In this document: positions 7,236 to 16,300 of the stretch, one piece after another
How positions within the stretch are numbered: position 1 is the stretch's first letter
How the letters are laid out: each line of letters starts with the position of its first letter
Assembly (NCBI GenBank): GCA_016703535.1
Contig: JADJBV010000001.1
Span: 1,984,001-2,048,000, forward strand
Length of the DNA: 64,000 nucleotides
Direction of reading: 5' to 3'
Source of the DNA: Deltaproteobacteria bacterium
GTDB taxonomy: Bacteria > Myxococcota > Kuafuiibacteriia > Kuafuiibacteriales > Kuafuiibacteriaceae
Made by a program: the position numbers and the translations under genes
Notes under the pieces: generated by a model
Told to the model about the DNA's origin: nothing
The model's input: the letters and a program-made list of their open reading frames with translations, nothing else
Databases searched by the model: none

Positions 7236-9272
7236 TTAGTTGCAGTTGTCGGCGACGTTGATCATCTCTTGGGCCTGCTGCTGGCTCACGCCGCCGCAGT
7301 CGTTGGTGACCGTCAGGCCCAAGAAGTACACGCCGCCTCGGGTGGGCGTAAACGAGGTCATCACCGTGCCGTTGGGGTTGAGGGCGGGCACCGGCGGCGG
7401 CGGGAAGAGGAAGTTCCATTGGTAGTCGACGATGATCGCCGAGCCCCCGGGCGGGCCGCCGGGCGAGCTACTGGCGCCGCTGACCATGACCGGCTGGCCT
7501 ACGCAAGGCCGAGGCGTCGACACGGTGATGGCGCCGGTCGGGAAAAGGCAGGGCACGTCGCTCGCGTCCAGCACGAGGTTGTACGTGGGGTTAGCTGGAT
7601 CGTTCGAAGCGATGTTAAGGACGGCCAAATCGCTGCTGCTGATATCGTTGTTTCGGTACTCTATGCAGACCTGAGCTGAAGACATGGCGCAGCCAGCGAG
7701 GTTAGGCGGACACAGATTGAGCGCGGGGTTGCACGGCAGCGTTCCACAGGTGGCAGGCATCGTAATGCGAAAATCATCGACCGACGGATGATTTGGATCG
7801 CCGTTGGGAAACGCCGGGGACGCGGGCCCCGTAATCTGCAACTGGTTTACGATCAGGTTGCCGGAACCTACGTTGCGGATGGTCAGGCACTCGTTTCGCG
7901 GTGGGAACGGCGGCGCGCCACCGGGCAGCGGGAAGACCAAAGAAGCCGATGGGCTGACCTCGATGGCGGGCACCGCGCCGCCCCGCAGCGGGACTTCCAG
8001 CACCGGGTCCACCGGATCGGTGCTGGCGATGATCAGCTTCTCGAGGTCGGTGCCCGTGTCGCTGGGCGTGTAGCTGATGAACACTTGAATGGCCTCGGTC
8101 TGGGCCAAGGTGATGTTGGACAGGCGACCAAGGGAGGTGCGAACGACAAACTCCGGGTTGCCGCCGCCGATCCGGATCTCGGTGATGGTCAAGTTGGCGT
8201 CCCCTTCGTTGCTCACCCGCACGGTCGACGTCTTGGTGAATCCTTGGGGCACCGAACCGAAGTCGACGAAGCTCGGGAACACCTCGATGTTGGGCGCCGA
8301 GCCGATGGCGGTCAGGGGGGCGGTGACGATCGGCCGCTCGGGATCGCTGGTGTAGAGGCGCAGGCCGGTCATGCTGGCGGCCTCACCGCGCCACAGGCCG
8401 GTCCGTTCGCCGGTGAAGCGCAGCTTGAAGCGTTTTTTGCCTTCCATGGCGATCGGATCGGCGGCGACCACAAAGGGCGACTCGGAGTCGACCACCAAGG
8501 GGGCCCCGGCCTCGTCGAGGATCTTGAAGCCCAGGTCGGCGCCGTTGAGGATGGGCGCGCCGGTCACGATGTTGAAGTCCTTCACCAGGACCTCCATCCG
8601 ATCCACCGACAGTTCACCCGCCGGGCGGCCGTCTTCCCATTCGTTGCGAACCTCGATGATCAGATCGCAAGGCGTTTCGCCCGACAACACGGTGCCGAAG
8701 CTCATGCCGTTGCACTCGACCAACTGGGGGTTGGGGTTGTTGCAGCCGCCGCTGGTCGGGCAATAAACGGCGACGTTGGGCGGCGCGACCGGCTGACCCG
8801 AGAGGTTGATGCGGCGGCTCTGCTCGCGGCTGTTGTCGACGAAGGTCAGGTCGGCGGCGTCGGCGCTGGTGGGGCAGTTGTCGAAGTTGTACTCCAGGTT
8901 GACCTGGTCCCCGACCCAGGCCTCGGGGCACGGCCGGTAGGTGACGCTGATGGTGGTGGTCTTGCCGGGGGTCAGGCCCATCAACAGCTTGGGATCCGGC
9001 GACACGCGCCACTGGTTCCGGGCGTTGGGCGCGGCGCTGATGCTGCCGTCGGTGATGATGTACGCGGCGCTGCCGTTGGAGCGGACCTGGACACTCAAGG
9101 TCTTCTCCCGGGAGACGGCCACCTCACCGAAGGAGAGGACCGAGTCGGGGGTCAAGGTCGCGCCCGGAAAGAACTCCTCGGTCTCGCAATCGCAGCGGAC
9201 GAGGGTGCTGGCCGAAAGGAGCACCGCCATTAGGAATGGGAGGCGACGGAGAGAGGTCGGGGAAGTCACCAT
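7236..9272 (-). CDS. secreted choice-of-anchor-D / ASH-domain surface protein
   Basis: The 678-residue protein starts MVTSPTSLRRLPFLMAVLLS and has a Cys-containing end to the signal region (STLVRCDCETEE), possibly a weak lipobox. The body consists of beta-sandwich repeats of the ASH / choice-of-anchor-D type: 'LTPDSVLSFGEVAVSREKTL', 'VFPSFVDFGSVPQGFTKTST' and 'VSPSASLVFPLPGGAPP', each opening with the F-G-x-V-x-x-G pattern. A PKD-like domain closes the protein (PTGAITVSTPRPCVGQPVMV to TVTNDCGG). Such proteins are common at the myxobacterial surface; the ligand is unknown. It heads a minus-strand run of five genes and is divergent from the NlpC/P60 gene. Confidence 0.82.
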   Translation of the reverse strand: MVTSPTSLRRLPFLMAVLLSASTLVRCDCETEEFFPGATLTPDSVLSFGEVAVSREKTLSVQVRSNGSAAYIITDGSISAAPNARNQWRVSPDPKLLMGLTPGKTTTISVTYRPCPEAWVGDQVNLEYNFDNCPTSADAADLTFVDNSREQSRRINLSGQPVAPPNVAVYCPTSGGCNNPNPQLVECNGMSFGTVLSGETPCDLIIEVRNEWEDGRPAGELSVDRMEVLVKDFNIVTGAPILNGADLGFKILDEAGAPLVVDSESPFVVAADPIAMEGKKRFKLRFTGERTGLWRGEAASMTGLRLYTSDPERPIVTAPLTAIGSAPNIEVFPSFVDFGSVPQGFTKTSTVRVSNEGDANLTITEIRIGGGNPEFVVRTSLGRLSNITLAQTEAIQVFISYTPSDTGTDLEKLIIASTDPVDPVLEVPLRGGAVPAIEVSPSASLVFPLPGGAPPFPPRNECLTIRNVGSGNLIVNQLQITGPASPAFPNGDPNHPSVDDFRITMPATCGTLPCNPALNLCPPNLAGCAMSSAQVCIEYRNNDISSSDLAVLNIASNDPANPTYNLVLDASDVPCLFPTGAITVSTPRPCVGQPVMVSGASSSPGGPPGGSAIIVDYQWNFLFPPPPVPALNPNGTVMTSFTPTRGGVYFLGLTVTNDCGGVSQQQAQEMINVADNCN

Positions 9273-9357
9273 GGTCGGGCTTGGCTTACAAGCGGCGGCC
9301 GGGCTTGGTCAATCGGACTCAACACCAGGGGATCGCCGTCACCCACGACCTTGAACC

Positions 9358-10161
9358 GTGGTGTGGGCCGACCCGTCGCGAGCGCCCTGCCCTTTTGGTA
9401 CGATCGGCTCCATCTCCCGGGCCGCAAAAAACTCCCTGCTTTTGGTGGGCCTCCTGACGGGCCTCACCGCCTCCGCTTTTGCCGACGAAGATCGGGGCGC
9501 CCGGATCCGCAACTTCGCCCAGGGTTGGTTGGGCACGCCCTATTTGTGGGGCGGCTCGACGCGGAGCGGCATCGATTGTTCGGCCTTCATGCGGGAGATG
9601 TATCGGGAGCTCTTCGGCCTGGAGTTGCCCCGGACCACCCGCCAACAGATCGAGCTCGGCCTCGACCGCCCGATCAACGGGCGGGACCTGTCGGCGGGCC
9701 TGGAGCCGGGGGATCTGATCTTCTACATCGATCCCAGCGGCGTCCCCAACCATGTGGTCACCTACGCCGGCCTCAAGTTGATCACCCACAGCGTCAGCGG
9801 CCGGGGGGTGGTCATCGAATCCATTGAAAAGATTTACGGCCGCCGGGTGGTGGGCCGGCGGCTTCTGGTCCCCCGGGAGGGCGGCGCCGGTTATGAGCCG
9901 ATCCCCCCGGCGGGCCCGATCGTGATCCGCGAGATCCCGTGCCCACCGTCCTTCAAAGCCAAACGCCACGAGGTCCGGCTGTACAGCCAAAAGCCGTTGC
10001 CGATGATCAAGGACCTGGGCGAACGGGAGATCTGCGACTTTCGGGCCTTGGCCACCGAGTTGGAGGCCAAGGGCACGCCGCTGGCCGCCCAAAACGCCGC
10101 CGCCCTTCGGGCCCACTCCAAGTGGCTGGAAGAGATCGATAGCCTGAAGGAGACGTTTTAG
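9358..10161 (+). CDS. secreted NlpC/P60-family peptidoglycan hydrolase
   Basis: A Cys-His-His peptidase domain is clear: Cys in GIDCSAFMREMY (about residue 74), His in PNHVVTYAG (about 132) and the third polar residue in LITHSVSG (about 144), with the family entry 'GTPYLWGGSTRSGIDCS'. NlpC/P60 enzymes cut between D-Glu and the diamino acid in peptide stems. A hydrophobic signal (SLLLVGLLTGLTASAFA) precedes it. The start is uncertain: the GTG at 9358 leaves a long n-region, and no ATG lies nearer. The C-terminal 80 residues form a helical tail with conserved-looking Pro/Cys residues of unknown role. A one-base stop/start overlap couples it to the next small gene. Confidence 0.85.
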   Translation: MVWADPSRAPCPFGTIGSISRAAKNSLLLVGLLTGLTASAFADEDRGARIRNFAQGWLGTPYLWGGSTRSGIDCSAFMREMYRELFGLELPRTTRQQIELGLDRPINGRDLSAGLEPGDLIFYIDPSGVPNHVVTYAGLKLITHSVSGRGVVIESIEKIYGRRVVGRRLLVPREGGAGYEPIPPAGPIVIREIPCPPSFKAKRHEVRLYSQKPLPMIKDLGEREICDFRALATELEAKGTPLAAQNAAALRAHSKWLEEIDSLKETF

Positions 10162-10319
10162 TGTCTCGGGCCGACTCGATCGCCGGGCAAAGTCGGCGTT
10201 CGCTGCTGGCCGAACAACCGAGCCTGCCCCGACGCCTCTTGCGCTGGTCCCTGTTGGTGGCCACCACGGTGTTGTTGTTCACCGCCGCCTTGTCGGTGAT
10301 CGTGTTGTTGAGCCGCTGA
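10161..10319 (+). CDS. small single-span membrane protein, 52 residues
   Basis: The stop codon of the NlpC/P60 gene (TAG, 10159-10161) shares its last base with a GTG, giving TAGTG, a typical coupling arrangement. The frame reads MSRADSIAGQSRRSLLAEQP, then PRRLLRWSLLVATTVLLFTA, and ends ALSVIVLLSR. It has a basic N-terminal half and one transmembrane helix (about residues 29-51), probably N-in. Third-position GC matches the neighbours. It ends at TGA 10317-10319, immediately before the convergent stop codon at 10320. The function is unknown; a membrane partner or modulator of the hydrolase is only a guess from context. Confidence 0.6.
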   Translation: MSRADSIAGQSRRSLLAEQPSLPRRLLRWSLLVATTVLLFTAALSVIVLLSR

Positions 10320-11633
10320 TCACTTGGGGCACGGCGGATCGGCTGGGCAGTTGCCCTCGGCGTCTTTGGGCGAAACCAAGTTGCAGGCGCTCACTCCACT
10401 GAATGTATTGCCGCTCAGGAGGTCCACGTAGGTGCCGTTCCAGGCCTCGATGATCCCGTGGACCGCCGAGTCGACGATGTCGACCTGGTCCACGAAGTCG
10501 CTGGGGAGTTGGGTGAAGAACTTGAGGGCCGCGTCGGTCCCCAAGGTCGGCACCAGGGGCGGGCACCCAAAGCCGTTGTCGCCGCCGTGGGCCCCGGCGT
10601 TTTCGATCCGCAGCTGCTGCAGCTGGTTGCCTGCGCCCAAAGCCTCGGTGAAGGTCACGCCCTCCCAAGCGCCTGGCCCCGGCTGATCGGCCAAGCTGGT
10701 GAAGACGATCGGCGCGGCGCTGCTCCCGACCGCCACCAGCACCCCTTGGTCCCGGACGTCCAAACCACCCACACCCGAGGGGGTGGAGGAAAAGCGCAGG
10801 GTGACGCCGGCTTCGATGGTCAACTTGGCCTGCACGATCTCCAGGCGGCCTGGGTTCCCGGGATCGCCGACGTGGTACGGCACGCCTCGGTTCCGCAGCG
10901 TGTCGTCGAGCTCGACCTGGTAGTGAGGTGAGTCGCCGCTGATCACGATCTCGTCGGCCCGGTTGCCGGTGTACCGACCGCTGGGGATCGATCCCAAGGC
11001 GTTGTAGCTGATCCGCATCGGCTGGCCCGGTTCACCGTCGACGGCGCCCGAACCCTGGACCGTGAGATCCCGAGAGGTGGGGTCGAAGGCCGCCCAGTTG
11101 CGCAGGTAAAGGCCATAACCCGCCGAGCCGCGCACGGTGACGTTCTGCACCAGGAGCTGGGGCACCGGCGGGAAGACGCCGCCCACCACCTCGATGGTTT
11201 CGCCAAAGCTGGTGGCGGGGATCTGTCCGCCGCCCGAAAGTTCGACGTGGCTCAGCTCGACCCGAGCGCCGCTTTGGATCGCCAAAGACGCCCAACGCGC
11301 CCCTTCGGCGGCCCGAAAGGTGATCGGTCGACCCTCGACCCCTCGGGCGTAGAGGCGGCCTTGGGCCCGGAGGAACACGCCCTCGGACAACTCCACCACC
11401 GCACACGGTTCGATGGTCACGATGATGGTCGGGCCGATGACCAGGTCCGAGGTCACGCGGTGGGGACTGCCCGCCGCGGACCAGGTCTCGTCGGCGTTGG
11501 GGAAGCCGCTGTGCACCGTGGGTCCTTGGGTCGGAGCCTCGCAGGTCACGACCCCGGCGTCGTTGGGCGGATCATCTTCGGCGCTGGAGCAGGCGAAAAA
11601 AACGAACAAAGCAGTGAAGGCCAAGGCACGCAT
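10320..11633 (-). CDS. lipoprotein with right-handed beta-helix-like repeats
   Basis: The 437-residue product begins MRALAFTALFVFFACSSAED, a lipoprotein signal with lipobox FFAC. Several stretches have the alternating hydrophobic pattern of parallel beta-helix rungs (IEPCAVVELSEGVFLRAQG, GARVELSHVELSGGGQIP, VPQLLVQNVTVRGSAGYGLY, QQLRIENAGAHGGDNGF). The repeated phrase 'ITIEPCAVVELSEGV.LRAQGRLYARG..GRPITF', recurring as 'LTIEAGVTLRF....GLDVRDQGVLVAVGSSAAPIVF', marks two related blocks. Such proteins are often polysaccharide-binding or surface structural proteins; no catalytic residues are evident. Its stop codon abuts that of the small membrane gene, and a kinase lies upstream on the same strand. 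Confidence 0.8.
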   Translation of the reverse strand: MRALAFTALFVFFACSSAEDDPPNDAGVVTCEAPTQGPTVHSGFPNADETWSAAGSPHRVTSDLVIGPTIIVTIEPCAVVELSEGVFLRAQGRLYARGVEGRPITFRAAEGARWASLAIQSGARVELSHVELSGGGQIPATSFGETIEVVGGVFPPVPQLLVQNVTVRGSAGYGLYLRNWAAFDPTSRDLTVQGSGAVDGEPGQPMRISYNALGSIPSGRYTGNRADEIVISGDSPHYQVELDDTLRNRGVPYHVGDPGNPGRLEIVQAKLTIEAGVTLRFSSTPSGVGGLDVRDQGVLVAVGSSAAPIVFTSLADQPGPGAWEGVTFTEALGAGNQLQQLRIENAGAHGGDNGFGCPPLVPTLGTDAALKFFTQLPSDFVDQVDIVDSAVHGIIEAWNGTYVDLLSGNTFSGVSACNLVSPKDAEGNCPADPPCPK

Positions 11634-11683
11634 GCCTGACGATCGCTCAAAGCGGCGCCCAAGCAGAAGGGGGGTGAGCGCGA

Positions 11684-12961
11684 TCAGAGGTACTTGAGGG
11701 TGGAGCGGAGCAGGTCTTTGACCATCTCTTCGAGGGGTACCCCACCACGTTCAGCGGCGACCCGGAGGCGCTCATATTCACCGACACTCAAGGGCACGCT
11801 GACCATGCGGGTGTCCGCGTCGTAGGAGGGCTCGGCGTCTTCCCGACGGATCGCCGAGTCCACCACGATCAACTCGGCGCCGGCGCCGTTACCATCTTTG
11901 GACTTCCCGACCGCTTCACCGGGCTGAAAGCCCAGGGCCTCGTGGCTGCCGCTGGCGGGCAAAGGCGGCGGCGTGCGGCGTTGTCGCTCCTGGGCGGCTT
12001 TGGCCAAGGCGTTGCGCTCCACCTCGATCTCATCGGCGAAGAGCTGCCGCATGAAGGTGGCGAGGTGGGCCGAGGTCGGCGTGAAGTCCAGGTCGTGCAA
12101 GAAGGCTTGCACATCGAACTGCATGTCCCGGGCGGTCTGGTAGCGCTCCTCCCGATCTTTGGCCAAGGCCTTCATCAGGATGTGCTCGACCGCCTCCGGG
12201 ATGTCCTCCTTGAAGTAGGTGGGAGGATAGATCCGGCCGTCGATGATCGACTTCAGGATCGCCATCTCGTTTTCGCCGGTGAAGAGCTTGTAGCCGGTGA
12301 TCCACTCGTAGAGCACGACGCCGAGGGCGAACACGTCGCTGCGTTCGTCCAGCACCTTGCCCATGCCCTGTTCGGGCGACATGTACGAGAGCTTGCCTTT
12401 GATCTCGCCGGCCCGGGTGTGATCGGTTTGGGTGGTGGCCTTGGCGATCCCGAAGTCCAGGATCTTCACGTTGCCGTTCCACCCGACCATGATGTTTTCG
12501 GGGGTGATGTCCCGGTGCACGATGTGCAGCGGCTGCCCGAAGTCGTCGGTTTTGGTGTGGGCGTAAGAGAGGCCGTCCAGGACCTCGGCGCCGATCGCCA
12601 GGCTGTATTCGAGGGGGAACTGGATCGCCGACTTTTCGGCCTTGGGGATCACGCGGGACATGTCCCGGCCCGACACGTACTCCATGGCGATGAAGTAGCT
12701 GCTGTTGATCTTCCCCAGGTCGTAGATCTGCACGATGTTCGGGTGCTGCAGCTGGGCCGCCAGCTTGGCCTCGAACAAGAACATCTTGGTGAAGGCGTCT
12801 TCGTTGGAGAGGTGCGGACGGATCCGCTTGATGGCCAAGGTCTTCTCGAAGCCCTCGAGCCCGGGACGCACCGCCAAAAAAACCTCGGCCATGCCCCCGA
12901 CCGCGATGCGCTCGAGCAGCTTGTATTTTCCAAACCAGACGGGGGAGCTGCGGGACACCAC
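11684..12961 (-). CDS. Hanks-type serine/threonine protein kinase
   Basis: The kinase domain opens with FGKYKLLERIAVGGMAEVFL and has the ATP Lys in LAIKRI (about residue 45), catalytic HRD in IVHRDITPENIMV (about 149-151), DFG in ILDFGIAK and SYMSPEQ. All catalytic residues are present. About 120 C-terminal residues carry a Pro/Ser linker and a helical end (SVPLSVGEYERLRVAAERGG to LRSTLKYL). No transmembrane helix is seen, so it is probably cytosolic. The frame is open to 13195, but that extension is not kinase-like; the GTG at 12961 (or 12958) just before the domain is preferred, without a strong ribosome binding site. It is divergent from the giant protein gene. Confidence 0.9.
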   Translation of the reverse strand: MVSRSSPVWFGKYKLLERIAVGGMAEVFLAVRPGLEGFEKTLAIKRIRPHLSNEDAFTKMFLFEAKLAAQLQHPNIVQIYDLGKINSSYFIAMEYVSGRDMSRVIPKAEKSAIQFPLEYSLAIGAEVLDGLSYAHTKTDDFGQPLHIVHRDITPENIMVGWNGNVKILDFGIAKATTQTDHTRAGEIKGKLSYMSPEQGMGKVLDERSDVFALGVVLYEWITGYKLFTGENEMAILKSIIDGRIYPPTYFKEDIPEAVEHILMKALAKDREERYQTARDMQFDVQAFLHDLDFTPTSAHLATFMRQLFADEIEVERNALAKAAQERQRRTPPPLPASGSHEALGFQPGEAVGKSKDGNGAGAELIVVDSAIRREDAEPSYDADTRMVSVPLSVGEYERLRVAAERGGVPLEEMVKDLLRSTLKYL

Positions 12962-13332
12962 GGATCGGCGCGGGACGCTATCACAACGATGGGGCCCGTC
13001 TAGCTGACGACCGGCCGACCCCGACCGACGGACGAGACCTCCTTGCACGCCAACCCCGAAGAGCGTCCGTCCAATGCCGGATGGGTTCTCCAGGACCTTC
13101 ATCCCCCTACAAATCAAGGGCTTTTTGACCGGGCTACCCCTGAAAAACGTCAAGTTACGCCAGCTTAATTGAGATCCCCCACCTTGACTCGACACCGGCT
13201 CGACCCGGAACGTACGCCCGCGCTTGGGACGGGGGCGCGGAGCGGGACCTTTGGGTCACGGGCAGTCGCTGCCCTGACCGGACGGGATCCTGTGGCTCCG
13301 CTCGTCACCAGGCCGACACAAGAGGACCTGGG
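12962..13332. other. 371-bp divergent intergenic region
   Basis: This gap separates the kinase gene (minus) from the giant secreted protein gene (plus). It must hold the promoters of both. An AT-richer patch lies near 13105-13175, unusual in this GC-rich window, and TTGACC and TTGACT hexamers occur there, but no convincing -10 partner was identified. An AGAGGA ribosome binding site (13320-13325) precedes the ATG at 13333. No convincing gene was seen on either strand; the open frame running back from the kinase is not conserved-looking. Confidence 0.5.
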
Positions 13333-16300
13333 ATGAACCGATCTACGCTATCTACTCTGCTCTTCGTTCCCTTGGCGCTCGGCGCGACCGCGGCTCAGGC
13401 TCAGGTCTACGTCCAGAGCACCCGGCCGGAGCCTTTTGTTCCGCTGGCCAGCGTCCCGGGCGTGGGCACGGTGACGCCGTTGGCCTTCCTCGGCTTCGGG
13501 GGCACGCCCAACGACGAGGAGGGGCTCCACAGCAACCTCACCCTGCCCTTCACCTTCAACTATCTGGGCGCCCCCGCCACCGCGGTGTCGGTTTCGACCA
13601 ACGGTTGGTTGGCGATGGGCAACATCACCACCAACAACTTCTCCAACGCGGCGGTCGGCAACACAGGCGCGCCCAACAGCGCCATCTTCGCCTTTTGGGA
13701 CGATCTCGACCTGGTGCTCGGCAGCTACGCCACCGTCGGCACCGCGCCCAACCGCGCCTTCGTCGTCGAGTGGAACGACTTCGCGCCCTTCCTCGCGAGC
13801 GCGAGCGACGGTGGCCAAATGCAGATCTGGCTCTACGAGGGTCCGGCCAACCGCTTCGAGATCCGCTACGGCGGCAGCCTGACGGCCAGCTACTCGGCCA
13901 CCATGGGCTACGAAGGAGTCAACGGGACTCCCAACGGCGCGATCGGCACCTGCGGCGCCAGCTGCGCCTCCGCCGCCTTCAACGCCGTGGCCAACACCGC
14001 GGTTCAGGTCCAACTCGCTCAAGACCCCGAGCTGAGCGGCGCCTTGTCCGGCTTCCCCCGTGGCGCCTTCCCGGGTGCAGCGGCAGCGGGTCAGTTGGCG
14101 ATCCAGAACCAAGGCCTCGACACCGCCCCCGGCGTGGTGGCCAACCTCTACCTCTCGACCGACGCACTCTTCGACGCGGGCGACACCTTGGTTGGGACCG
14201 TCACCGCCACCGTCCCCAACGGAACCACCACCGTGCCGGTCACCGTCAACGTCCCGGGCGGCCAGGCCACGGCGGACTTCTACCTGTTGGCCCGGATCGA
14301 TCCGGCCAACAACTTCGTGGAGACCAACGAGGTCGACAACCTGGCGGTGGCAGCCCAACGATTTGCCACCGGCTACGAGCTGAGCGCCTCGGCCTTGGTG
14401 GTGCGGAACACCGGCGGCGTCAACGCGGGCGACACGCTCAACGCCGACCTGACGGTCAGCCACAACGGCGTGCCCCTGGTCGGCGCGCTGGACGTCGCCC
14501 TCTTCGCCTCCTCGGATCAACTCTACGACGCCAACGATCCCTCGGTCGGATCGGTCACGGTCACCTTGACCGGCCAGAACGTCGAGACGGTGCCGGTCTC
14601 CGGCACCCTGCCCCAGCTCCAACCCGGGCCCTACTACTTGGTGGCCCGCCTCGATCCCAACAACGTCCTGGCCGAGGCCAACGAAAACAACAACACCTTC
14701 GTGGCCCCGGTGCCGTTCTCCACCGGCCCCGACTTCACGGTGGGTTCGGTGACGATCCCGGCCGAGGTCACGCCGGGCGGGACCATGAGTGTGGTCACCA
14801 CTGTCAACTCGGTGGCCGTGCCCTACAGCGGCGTGGTCGAGTACCGGCTCTTCGCCTCTCGCGACAACAACACCCTCGAGCCGACCGACACCAACCTTGG
14901 GACCTTTTCGGTCACCTTCGCGGGCCAGGCCAACCGCAGCGACAGCCGGACCATCACCTTCCCGGGCAACCTCCCGGCCGGCCGTTATTTCGTGATCGCT
15001 TCGGTCGATCCTTCCTCACGGGTGGTCGAGGTCAGCGAGACCAACAACAACGGCGCCTCGGCGAGCCCCTTGGCCAACGCCCCCGACTTTGGGGCCAGCA
15101 ACGTGGCTTTGACGCCGGCCACCTTGGAGGTCGGCCTCACCGCCAACCTCGCCGCCACCGCCCGTTCGACCGGGGCAGCCTTCACCGGCAACGTCCCCTA
15201 CCGAATTTTCCTCTCGGGCGACAACATCTACGATCCGGGTGATCAGGCGGTCTACAACGGCACGGTCTTCGTGCCGGGCCTGTCGACGGCGGCGATCACC
15301 GCTTCCTTCCCGCTGCGATCACTCCCCGGCGAACCCCAGTTCAACCCGGGCACCTACTTCGTGATCTTGGTGGTCGATCCGGACAACGCGACCGGCGAGG
15401 CCGACGAAAACAACAACGCTTCGATCGGCGCCGCCACCATCACCCTCCGGGGTGCCGACCTTTTTGTGCCTCGGATCAGCACCAACCCGGTGGCCTTCAT
15501 CGGCCTGCCGATCGAGATCGAGTTGACCATCGAAAACGATGACGTCGCCGATGCTCGGAACTTCCGGTACGCCTACTACCTCTCCACCAACAACATCATC
15601 CGGGTCACCGATCAGCAGATCTTCTTGTCCGGCAGCGCCACCGTGGCGGCCAACAGCAGCGAGATCTTCCGGGACACGGTGAACCTGCCGACCTTCACCT
15701 CCACCCAGACCTTGTACTTGGGCGTGATCGTCGACATCTTTTCGGCGGTCCCGGAGACCTCGGAGAGCAACAACACCAAGGTGGTGGTCAACCCATTGGC
15801 CATCGTCTTCCCGATCCCCAACATGAGGGCCCAGATCGTCGGGACGGCCACCGCGGCCGCCGCCGGTGAACAACTGGCGGTGACTCGTTTGTTGCTCAAC
15901 GACGGCGTCGCTCCGGTCGCCGGCTTCGAATACCGCTACTACCTGTCCTCCAACCCCCAGATCTCCACCGACGACATCCTGCTCGGGAGCTTCCAGGGTG
16001 CTTTGGGCGTCGGTGAAGACGACTACGGCATCGATCTGATGAACGTCCCGTCGGGGACCCAGGCCGGCAACTACTACCTCGGGCTTTTGGTCGATCCGGA
16101 CGACCTGGTCGACGAGGTCGATGAAGGCGACAACGGGGCCCTCGGACCCTTGGTGCCGATCTATCGGGCCGCGATCCAGTTCGTGACCGACACCTTGCCC
16201 CGAGGCACCATCGGCGTGCCCTACGAGGTCGCGATCTCGGCCCGGGGTGGCGCGGTGCCGCTGACCTACGCCGTCCAGTCCGGCGCCATCCCCCGAGGTT

